NCBI GenBank assembly: GCA_031216445.1
Contig: CM062219.1
Coordinates: 12,146,501-12,210,500, forward strand
Source of the DNA: Lateolabrax maculatus
Taxonomy: Eukaryota > Chordata > Actinopteri > Acropomatiformes > Lateolabracidae
DNA: 64,000 nucleotides
Reading direction: 5' to 3'
Both the position numbers and the translations under genes were made by a program. Within the stretch, counting starts at the first letter, position 1. Each line of letters opens with the position of its first letter. The notes beneath the pieces were generated by a model. The model searched no databases. It was not told where the DNA came from and saw only the letters and a list, made by a program, of their open reading frames with translations. This document shows positions 1-12,000 of this stretch, piece after piece.

Positions 1-176
1 TTTTGGGTCAGAGGATGAAGTTTCTTTTTTTTCCTTGTTTTTTATTAAATAGAGTTAAATTGAGACAAAATCAATTCAATAAAAAAAAAAATACCTGTTA
101 ACTAAAGTTAATATTCTGGCTGTGATGAAGTTCCACAGATGCACTGTTTTACCACACAGCTGTCAACCTTCTACAG
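1..176 (+). other. end of an rc3h2 intron
   Basis: AT-rich intronic sequence ending with a CTACAG acceptor for the first exon in the window. Nothing else is seen in it. Confidence 0.8.
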
Positions 177-410
177 GTGTGGCGACTCTGAGTCCGAGTG
201 TGCTCAGTCGGCCAATGCAGAGGAAGCTGGTGACTTTGGTGAACTGCCAGCTGGTGGAAGAGGAGGGCCGTGTGCGGGCGGTGCGGGCCGGCCGGTCGCT
301 GGGGGAACGGACCGTAACCGAGCTCATCCTGCAGCACCAGAACCCCCAGCAACTCTCTGCCAACCTCTGGGCAGCGGTGAGGGCACGGGGCTGCCAGTTC
401 CTGGGACCCG
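177..410 (+). CDS. rc3h2: rc3h2 exon: HEPN/ROQ start
   Basis: The acceptor AG is at 175-176 and the donor GTGGGT at 411. The exon encodes PMQRKLVTLVNCQLVEEEG and then the RSLGERTVTELILQ stretch, ending RGCQFLGP plus the first base of an Ala codon. This matches the winged-helix ROQ region of Roquins almost residue for residue. It enters with two bases of a split codon, so an upstream exon exists outside the window. Confidence 0.93.
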
Positions 411-3400
411 GTGGGTGTGCACGACACACAGCAGACGCGACCGTCATACGAGCGTCATGCTTCAAGACTCAAACACATGAATATGTGAGGCGAGGCAATG
501 CATGTGATTTGTAAGAGGAAACATTTTAGGCAGATTCTTTGTAGATCTGAATGAGAGTTGCATTAGCATTTTGACAATTAGGATTAAGCGTGTGCATCTT
601 GTTTTGTAAGCATAACCAACTATGACACATGCCATTTAAAACAAAAATTCAAGTTTTGAAGGTGATGCACGCTATTGTGAACTTTATGATGCAACGTAAT
701 TTAAAAGAGTTCACTTGATGCTGACTTTTGTAACCTGTAAGATGTACAAGTAAGAACCATGTGACACAGGTTTGAGAACAATGAAGTGTCATTTAAATAC
801 AAACAATATCATTTACAGTAGTATTTCTGCCCTGTTGATATCCACTTTGCTTCATTTGGATACAGCACTAGTTTTTCCTGAGTCACTGTCAAGTCAACAT
901 ACAATGCTATTGCTGTAAGATGTATGCCCCTGTAATTACTGACTGTTATTTTAGCAGTTTGGCCCTTTAGTTTCGGCTTTCAGTGGAATGGACTCATTGT
1001 GTCCAGAAGTTGCCTTTTTCTAAATTGCCTGTTTAGATTGCCTCATCAAACTGACTGCTGGTGCTGGTACCCGGTGTCCTGTGATGATTACTCATAGGGC
1101 AGATTCTGACTGGGAAACTGTTTCTCATCATGATCACAGAATGAGTTAATTAAAAAGTCTGAGGACACCTGGTTCTAAGAAGCTCTATGAATTAAAAATA
1201 GATTTGCTTGTTGTTTAGCTTTTGTTTTTTCCGAATAGAAAATTTAAATATGTATTATTTGCAGTGTTTGCATGCACCTGTGTCACCTTTGTCTGTTTGT
1301 TTTGCTGAATCTGTCTCTCTGATTCTCTCCACCATCTCTGTATTGCTTCCTCTTGCTCTCCTTCCCCGCCTCTTGCTGTCCTTCGCTGTATCCCCGTCTA
1401 ACTTTTCCTCATCAGCTATGCAAGAAGATGCACTGAAGCTAGTTTTACTGGCTCTGGAGGACGGCTCAGCTTTGTCCAGGAAGGTGTTGGTTTTGTTTGT
1501 TGTCCAAAAGCTCGAGGCTCGGTTCCCCCAGGCCTCCAAAACCAGCATAGGCCACGTGGTGCAGCTCCTCTACAGGGCCTCCTGCTTCAAGGTACAGGCA
1601 GCATGCATGAGCATACAAACCCAGAAAAATGTGCACATCCGAGAACATGTGAGCAAGCTGCACTATGAAGTGCTTTAATTAAAAAAAAAAGAAGCTATCC
1701 ACAGCTCTTTGATCGTGGTCTACGTCAAACTGAACAAAAGAACCCCAGTTTGCTGCTGTCCCAAGAACCCAAGCCATAATAAATGACCTGATTAAATGAA
1801 GGCTATTTAAATAGATCTTCATTTACCACCACATATTCCTTTACCGCGGAGATAGTGCTGCAAATGAATACCTTTCTTATGTCATCAGTCATAGAGGTTT
1901 TTTTTCAAAACTGTTATTCTTGTCAGTTTAAGTATGATATTTTCCACCCAATAAACTCTACCAAATGAAGATAAACAGAAACAAAGTTTTTCTTTAAATT
2001 AGTCAAATTGTCAGAATGAGCTTCGGAAAACCCCTTTTCACATGTGCATTGTTCTCCAACTTAACATGACCCAGACTGACATTAAAGTCTGGGTTGCCCA
2101 TACTACTAATATCTTATATTGCATTCAAGACATATCTGTAATACGGATATGGGCTTCTGTGGATATATTTTCTATGTGTGCGTGTATTTCTGTGCCTGTT
2201 ATCTGATGACAGACATCGCTGGCAGGGCAGAAATGCCAGCTATCTGCGCGTGATGTAACGGCAGTCTATATTTGCCCTTGTTGCCCCGCCTCGCAGTTCA
2301 GAGACGGACAGCACACAGATGCAGAGAAAGATACACAAAAGGGCTCAACTAATGCTGAAATGTTATTCTGTTTGGTTGTAATTTTTACGTTGAGCTAGGC
2401 AGATTTGTAAGCGATGTGGTAGCTGGTGGTGTGTGTTGTTGTCTTATGATGATTACTCATAGGGCAGATTCTGAGAAGGGGAAAATCCCTTTGTCTGATC
2501 TGAATCTGAGTTTATTAGTCTGAAGACACCACATACTAACTTTATAGTGTAATAACTTTTAGCACTTGGGACCTCTCATATCAACTTACTATTTTATTTT
2601 TGAAGAATAAATCACCCCAAAGTGAATATCTCATTATCTCATTAGCTCCTCAGCCAGGTGTCACTGGAAACGCTGTAATTAAGTACAGCCATGAAATTGC
2701 TCCAAACAAGTTATGCAGAATATATTATAACTAGACAATTGCATTGTGGGTTCCAAATTGCAATACATGCCTCAGTAACTCTCAGATTTTCTGCCCATAA
2801 AAACAAATTATACCTGGAGAAAAAAAAATTGCTTTTCGTGCCAGCCGAGATGCTATAATGTAAAATTATCAGTCGTTTACTTCATTTTAAGTGTCATGTA
2901 CGGTATGTACAAGAGGGAGGGATGTTTCATTTTGGGGTGAAGTTAAAGATTGACTGATTATTCTTCAATTTGTTCTGTATCGAGGTAATAATCTGTTCAT
3001 ACACGCCTGCTCTTTTTCGTCTTTATCTCACCTCTCTCAATTTGACCCCTTTCTTATTCTCTCCCCCGCCATTATCGTTTGACCTCCCTGTCAGGTGACT
3101 AAGCGGGATGAGGACTCCTCGCTGATGCAGCTGAAGGAAGAGTTTCGGACGTACGAGGCTCTGAGGAGAGAGCACGACGCTCAGATCGTCCACATCGCCA
3201 TGGAGGCTGGCCTACGAATTTCACCTGAGCAGTGGTCTTCTCTGCTGTACGGAGACCTGGTCCACAAGTCACATATGCAGTCCATCATTGACAAGGTATT
3301 AGTATAATTGATATGCTCCGGTTTCGTCATTCATTACTGATGAACTCACTTTTGAAATTTCACGTAAATGAGCATAACAAGCCTCTAGAGAACAGAAGCA

Positions 3401-6004
3401 CAGGACAAATACATTTTTTTTATTTTTTATTTTTTTAGACTCACTCTCCTCTTCTATCCTCTGCTCCAGTTGCAGTCTCCAGAGTCGTTTGCAAAGAGCG
3501 TTCAAGAGCTGACGATCGTTCTGCAGAGGACGGGGGACCCTGCCAACCTCACCAGCCTTAGACCACACCTAGAGCTGCTGGCCAACATAGACCATAACCC
3601 AGGTACTTCAGTTTGTTTAACAGTATTCATCTGAATGAACTCTAATGAGTCTAAATGATTAGCACTTTGCAGAATAAAAGGGCTCGTCCACTTCCACAAA
3701 GAAAAAAGGGGAAAAGAAAATAGGGAAGCTATGGCACTCACATACCAAAATGCAATTAACAAGCACAAAACAGAATATTAAAACTACTACTACTACTGCT
3801 ATTCATTTTTTGTGTTAAACAAATATTAATCAAAGCACAATGACAAGCAGGCCGTTTGATGTTTTTGAGTTTTAAAATATTATGGCACTCTTAAATGTAT
3901 TCTGTATTGTGGTTCTCTGTAAAATGTAGTAATTAAATCGTCACTAAACTACTATTGCTGTAAAATGATTATGTTAACACACTAAACTAAGTTTAGCATG
4001 CTGACGTCAGCATTTAGCTCAAAGCAAAGTTTTGATCCTGATTTAATGGTACCAGGATGTCTGATCTTAATTATCTCTAATGCACGCGAAATTCTTTCTA
4101 GGCTTGCTGCTACCTCAGCTTTTTTGAGACCTTGTACAGTGATAAGAATCGCTGCTAAAACAGGCTGTGCTGTTGTGTGTAGATGCCCCGGCACCGTCAT
4201 GGGAGGAGCTGGAAAGCGTGATGCTGGCTGTGAAGTTGGTGGTTCACGGACTGGTGGAATTCATACAGAACTTCAGCAAGAAGAGCCACGACACTCCACA
4301 GGTACACTGATGTGATAGGGAGGGATCAGAAAAGTTGTGTCGTTTAAAAGAGAGAAGCAAGACATGAGATGGGCTGCAGGAAATGTGAGAGATCAAAACC
4401 AAAACAATTGGCCTGTGCGAAAAGTGCAGAATAATAAATAAGGAGAAGCTGCTACACCCAGGCACTGTAGAAGGCCATCAACATGGAAGATAAGATGTTC
4501 AGGGTCCAGCAGCACACTTTGTTCCTCCTGGATGTGGCATCTAAGATAGTTAAAAATATGCAGCATTAAAAAAACTGTTAACAGTTAGCAGATAATGCAG
4601 CTGTGGAGACAGTGCATGAAGTATAGTAGAGAGAATAGTGGCTGAAGTGATCCCGTGTGTCCATATAAGCTCATTTGGTCAGAAGGAAGGCCTTCAGTTC
4701 TTTTGAGGGATTAATTAAAAAACAAAAAATATTTTAAAGAGATCGACCTCCACGTTTAGCCTTTGGCTTAAAACTGTGGGTTAAAGGGATTTTTTACTTT
4801 CTCCAAAAACAAGGTTGATTGATCACAGCGTCATACTTGTGTTCACGGGCTCATGTTTTGAACTCTGTAAACCAAGGAAATATTCCGAGGTAAACAGTTT
4901 TGAAATGTTAGCACGCTCATCAACACTACATTTTTCCATTGAGAATATACCGCAAAGGTGGTTATTAAAGTCTCTGATCATTTTTCTGAGTTCTGTGGTG
5001 TTCATAAGTCATTGTTTGTAGTCTGTCTGTACCTGTTTGTTTCTTTGACGTTCCATAGTTATGAAATGTTGAGACTTTACCCTTTTAACATCAGCTGTAA
5101 TGAGTTGTAGCAGGCTGCGAATAAAAAATGGAATCACCATGAATATAGAGTAGTTAGTCCCTATTAAGAGTAAATATTAACATCATGACATGAACTTTAC
5201 ACATATAACTAATCATTAAGTGTCACCCATGTTTTACGGTAACTATCACAATTTACAACATCAGAGTTGTATGTTAATTTATTTCAGTGTTTTAACAATG
5301 TAAAAACTAAAATTCATTAGGGTCTGTGCCGGGAAAAACAAAAAAAAATATTTTGTGCTTAGGAGGAACAGAAGCAGTGAGACATTTGTATAAGATTTAT
5401 CTGAGACTTACATGCATTAGTTTAATTTTACAATTATTTGCGCATTTTGCAGCCTCAGGCCAACAGCAAGTACAAGACCAGCATGTGCCGAGACCTTCGT
5501 CAGCAGGGAGGCTGTCCAAGAGGAACCAACTGTACATTTGCACACACGCAGGACGAGCTGGAGAAGTGAGTGAGCACACACATACACTCTGAAAGACTTC
5601 CGTTTTCACTGTATTCAAGACAAAAAATAACTCTGATCAGAATGTGCCAAAAATGACTTATACAAATATAATGTTGGACAGAAGTCTGCTTGTCCAACTA
5701 TGGGGGTTATTCTATGTTTTATAACTGCAAAATGACACTCTATTAACTGAAGTATATCCATATATGAGGAATAATTATAAGTTTAATGAAAAAAACATTT
5801 GTAGCCTAAGATGCACTTACACTGTAAAAAAAGACATTTAGATTTTATCTTCTCTCTGCTCTCATCTGTGTCTACACAGCCTTTCCCAACCACCCCTTTT
5901 TAATTAGATTTTATTTATCTAACCATATATTTATTTACAAGAGGATTTACAAGAGGTCCTTCTGCAACATTATTATTGCAATGCTAAGGATGCACATGTG
6001 CACA

Positions 6005-6047
<43 letters not shown>

Positions 6048-9000
6048 CCAGTCACAACAAGCTTATTAAGATTTCTCTTCCGAGCAAAACACCACCCTTC
6101 CCCACTGCACTGATTTTCCCATTGTCCCCTCTTCTCTTTAAAGATTTAGACTGAGGAACAAAAAGAGCAGCAGTGTGGGCCGTGCGTTCCCTTTAGCACC
6201 GGGGGTTATGGGTAAAACCTTCACCATGGAGGGCAGCATCCACACAGACGTGTCTGCGGGAGTGGGGCAGGGGCTCAAAGGCACAGGGGAGAACGCGGCC
6301 ACCCTGACAGAGGGGGTGCCCGGCCTGACTCACCCCCAACTCATCTCCAGAGGGGCTGACATGATGGAGGACATGAAGAGAGTGGTGCCGAATGGATCCA
6401 GCGGGGCTAACGGGTCCAACGGGCTATCTGGCACCAACAGAAACACGTCGGGGTCAACTGAACAGTAAGATTTCGTTTACATTTGAATGAATCTAGTCAA
6501 TCAACATTTACAAGTCACCTGATGTGTGGACGTGCGCACACTGGATATATTGATATGAATATGGGAAGAGAAATAGTCCCACACAAACATTTATTGTCTG
6601 TTGGGAAGGTCTGACTTAAGGTGTCTCCAACTCAGTCTGAGGGGCATTCATGTGTTCATTCTTTCTCTTTCTCTTTTCACCCGTCCATTAGGAAGCCCAT
6701 CTCTCCTCCCAGGACTCCAGTCAGCCACTCCTCGGCGTCGTCTCCCTTGACAACAGTTGTGCGGGGTGATGGCGGCGCTCCTATAGCCAAACATGGTCAG
6801 TTCGTGCTGCGTGCACCGCATCCTTCTCAGGCGTCAGAGCTGTACTATCAGGAGCCCCACTCTGCATATGAAGCGGCCCATTACCAACCAGCCTGTGAGT
6901 CCGTTTTTAAATAAAAACTTGAATTAAAATGATTGCTTTCTTGGGAAAGTGCAAATCAATGTTTTGTCTTTTCTTCTCTTCTCTTCTCTTCTCTCCCTCT
7001 CCTCTCCTCCAGCAGGTTCCTACTACCAATCTACTCTTCATCCTCCTCACAAACCCTGCATGGCTCGGTTTCTTCGATCCTCCAACGTCCCCGAATCCTC
7101 TCTGCCACCCTCGATCGGCCCTCCACCATCTTCCTACCCCAGTGACCCTCAAACGCCACACCCACCTTCCTCCTCCTCTTCGGGGTACCCACCACACCCG
7201 CCTAGAGATCGGATGGGGCCTCCTGCCTTCCATCCCCACCCGGGGCAGCCTCAGTATGGGCCTCTGTCTCCCGCTCACGGTGTTTATGCTCCCCTCTACG
7301 ACAGCAGGAGAGTATGGAGGCCTCAGGTGAGCCTTCCATTAGTTATCACGTTACTATGTTCATTTGATCGATCTGTAACTTATACTGATAATGATGATTA
7401 TTACCATTACAGCTGTACCACAGAGAGGATGCCAGGAGTAACTCACTGCCTCCGGAGGTGTTGCATTCCTCTGTCTACCAGCCTCCACTCAGGGAGAGAT
7501 TCAACTCTCTAGATAGCAACTACTGCTCTGGAGCTGAACACCGTGCAGGGCTACACAGGGTAGGTGAAACAACGCACATGTTATTGCATGGCCGTGGAGA
7601 ATACTCTCTTTTATACTGGCTGGATGGATTTATTTTCACACACCATGTGACCGCCATGTCACTGTTTTAGTCTAAGACATATCCATGCAAAAACAGTTAC
7701 TAAGAAACAGAAATCCGTTACTTGCCTACAGCTTCTCCCTCTTGTTTGAGGGACGTTTATTCCAACGTTGAAAGTAGCATTGCAAGCACAGTATCTATTT
7801 GAAGAGCGTAATGCCTTAAAAAACAGTGTATTTTAATTAATGGTAAGTGGGTATATTATAAGAGAGATAATCCACTCTGAGCCATGCAATAATTAAAAAA
7901 TAATGCTCTCTGTTGAGGGTTATATTAAAATGATTTGCTTTCTGTTTTTCTTTTCTCAATGTCATGGAACATCTCTTATGTAGCCTCCAGGATATCCAGT
8001 AAAAATGTCTGTCATAATTGATGTTGGTCTTTCTTACATTGAACAGATTTATTGCTGCGTTCTTTTCAGCAACATTTCCTTTCCTTCGGTTTCTCTTTTT
8101 ACACCCACATATCATCGCACTTCTACCTTCGCTGCCAGCCACGGAGCTGCAGTATGTAGCTTCAACCTCCTCTGTAGTCCTCCCACTTCTCACCCAACTG
8201 TGTCTTCGCTCCCCCACTCACTTCTCTCCTTCTCACATGATCATATAGCATTACATGTGGTATGACTACTGCAATACTACAGTATATTTTACCAATAATA
8301 CTGTTCGTGTGGCCACCTGTGATATAGATTTTTAATACTGCACACAAATCTTTAATTTTGGGCAGTTATTCTTCAAATTGAAGTGGAAAACTCTAAAGGG
8401 ACTGAAAAATGGCAAATAAACTGTATATTATATATTAACTGTAATTATATATTACCCAAGACTGTTTTTGTGTGTCTTTTTAAAACAGCTTTAAAGCTTG
8501 GCATACAACAAATGAGTAAAAAAATATTCCTAATATTTTTAGACCAGTTAAGAACACAACAACACCTATACATCACAATGCAATACAGTGCCACAGTCCT
8601 GCAGTAAGAACGTTCAATATACCTTTTGTGTCCACCACCTATATATACTATATATGGTGGGAAAGACAGCCTGACATTATAAGGCAAGCTAATGCGAAAC
8701 CACTAATAACTGCAGCCTTAATAATAATAATTTTCTGCCTTGTAAAAAGCGGAACGTTAGAAGCTTGACTATTTTTATTAGAGAGTTGTTCTATTACATG
8801 CATTATATTGTACAGCTGTTTTTATTGTTTCCACCCCCATCTTCAGAAAAGGCTCCTCTATGCCCCTGTGTCTAGACCTAGATCAAACAGGAAATGCAGT
8901 CAGAGCTCCTAAACTTGGAAGACTGATTACAAATCTGATACAACTGAAAAAACATCAACTATTTGCCAGCAGTTTCGATCTGGTTCTGGTACTGATCAGA

Positions 9001-12000
9001 TGTAATTTATGGCTTCAGTCAGATGTGTTGGCTACCTAATGGCATCGTCACTAAACTGTTAATTAAAATGTTTAAATATATTATCTTATTATGTTAATGT
9101 AAGCGTCTGTCTTGTCGAACGCTCCCTTGTCAGGATTATGGCCGCGTTCCTCTGGGCTACGAGGATCTGTTCAGAAGGAAGCAGGAACAGTGGGCTCATC
9201 ATCACCACCATCACAACACCAACAGGCCTTCCCAGTCCTCCCCCATTTTCACCATCGATTTTGGAACTGAGGTAGAACGCAAATAGGAGAGACAACATAT
9301 GTACACACACAGCATTGTTAACAGCGTTTGTGGGCATGACAACTGAAATTAAAACGCCACCATGACCAGTTTATTATTAGTGTCACTGCAGCCACCTGAA
9401 ACTGAGCGTCATAAATTGCTTGTGTATTTTACCATTTTAAAAACATGTAGGATTTAATTCCTATCCCAAAAGCTTGGGCTTCGGCTGTGTCCAATGCTAC
9501 TTAAGTGGGAGATAGTTGCTTAGCAACTGTGGAGGAAGATATCATAGCAATGCACAATTGTGGCGTGTGTGGGTGTGTGTGTGAGAGAGAGAAAAAGAGA
9601 AAGCGAGAGGAGAGACTTTAACAAGCAGTGACTCAGGCTTTAAACTGAGTAAAGCTTTGTTTAACAGCACGTCAGATATGTTTTTGCAAAGATGTCCACT
9701 TTAAAATTGTACTCTTATTAAAGAAAACCACAAAGAGTCTGTAAGTGTTTGTTTACTGATCTCAATTTAATTTTGATGCCTCTGCATAACAAGCATAAGC
9801 AAACCAGACCTTCGGCGACAACACTGGTTATTTCTATTTAATGATATCCTGTGCTTGCAACAGGGATGGCAGCAAAGTGGCAGCATGTCAGCACTGGCAG
9901 TGGGAACATACACACAAATTAGCAAGCAACCAAGGCTGGTATACTACTGTAGGTGTATGAGCCCTCCTCCACCTCATGTATACTGTTCATTTCACGTTTC
10001 ACATGCATTCGTGCATTATCTATGGGGCGGTGCAACTTCTGTACAGGTTTCCAGTCCATCATATCACTGACACGTGTAGACAGACAACCGCGCACACTCA
10101 CGTTCACACCTCTGGGCAATTTAGAATCTCTGTCTGCGTTACAAATGCCGGACCTTCTTGCGGTGAGGTGACAGTCCTTAACCAGTGTGCCATCCCAAAT
10201 GTCAGTGTGTAGGTATGAATATTACATAGCAGCAATTACCGGCAACAATTATCCCGTAGAGAACCTTGTATTGTGCAAACAGCTGCTACTATACACCTCC
10301 TGCAAAGGAGTGTGTCTCAAAATTATTTTGAAATGTCTCTCTCTCTTTCAGCATGTGGAGAGCAGCGGAGGCCAGTGCGTGGGGTGCAGGTTCAGAGGCG
10401 AGGAAAGCTTAGCGCACTACTCTCCGTGGTCCTGTGGTACCATCGGCCCCTGCCTCAGCCCCTTTGAGCCGGAAACGCTCGCACACACCTCGGCTCACTC
10501 CTGCTCAGAGCATTCGGTGAGACTCTCCCCGCACCCACAAGCAGTTTCAGGCACTCAGACACACACCTAAGTTCTTTTTTTTCTTCAGTGTACGGACGTG
10601 TGGGCACTCTTTCTAACCATGTTTTCCGCGTGCAGGAGTTGGACAGTAACGGAGGTGGAGGTGGTGGCGTCAGCGGGAGTGGTGTCGGGAAGCGATGGCT
10701 GCATTCACTGGATCACTACCGGCGCTTGAAAGACGAGGACCCGATCATTCCCTTTAGCGAGGGGCCCATTATCTCCAAGTGGGGTGCCATATCCAGGGCA
10801 TCTCGCACGGGCTACCACACCACCGACCCTGTCCAAGCCACGGCCTGCCAGGGCAGCGCCAGCACCACACCCATCAACTTTAAAGGTAATGAGGGATAAA
10901 AGAGCGGCATGAGAGGTGAGGGAAAGACTAAAGAAAGCAAACAGGAAGTGCAGGATGGAACAAGGCTGCCACAGGGAGAGGCAGAAGAGGAAGGAAAAAA
11001 GAAGTTACATAAAATAAGTCCTTTTTATATGATGAGACTTTGGAACAACCTGCGTGAGAAGATCAAGTGATAGTCGAAACTTTTTTTATAGTTTCTGGCG
11101 CATCTTAATGTCACCATGGTGATGTTCTTAGGTTTTTTTATTTGAATTTATTATTTATTTAGTCTTTACATCTCTAAGGTTTATTTTTAAGTCTTTCAAC
11201 TAAAGTTGTGAGTTTCATCCTGTTATGTTCAATACAGTAGGCGATTTGTTGATTTTTAACTGTGGGGAATGGCCCAGTGGGACCCCCACGTCCTCTCTCG
11301 CGCGGTAATAGCTCTGTGTTCTCTTGGACGGTAACTTGTTCTCGCTCGCGCATCTTTCAACCTCTCTCGGGCAGCTAAAACTTATTCTCTCTTGCACCCT
11401 GACAGTCCCTCTACATCTCTTGCATATATTTGTTTCCTCTGGCAATTTTTTTCTCGGCCTTAGTCCGGTTTGGCGCCTCACGTGACTGCACTCTCTCTGC
11501 TACTAGGGGGTGGCAGGTTGACAAGGGGGGATGCATTTTGCTAACAAGGGGGTGGCATCCCCCCTCATCCCCCCTCACATCGCCTACTGGTTTAATATAT
11601 AGATGCATCAGATGTAATTCATATTTAATTTATATTAATGTAAGGTGAATGTTGCTTTGATTTGTATTTATTTGTTCTGTTTTTTCCCTTTTTTTTGTTT
11701 TTTTTCTTAGATTACAACCCCCACTTGGATCACAGCGACTACAGGTGGAGCTCCAGAGGATCAGACTCGTCCAGCCACTCCAGTTTCCTAGAGAGGTACA
11801 ATCCATTCACACACACTCCAGTTTTCTTCTTTTAGCTGCTTATTTTCCTTCAAGTCTTATATGTTGTTGAATTATGGGGAAAATACAAACTCCACATGGA
11901 AAGAAGTGAGAATTGAACAGGAAACCTTGCTGTGCAAAGTGTGCATTAACAACGCTAAGCACTTACCTGGCCACCTTGCTGTTTCTCAGTACTTACAAAA

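Noticed and set aside
6929..7512. Long frames that read through the exon at 7013-7326 and its flanks
   Set aside because: Only the part between the splice sites matches Roquin-2; the rest is intron read-through.
8260..8690. A possible MITE with partly inverted ends (TACTGCA..ACT motifs) and a CCACC/GGTGG hairpin
   Set aside because: The inverted similarity is poor and no target duplication could be found.
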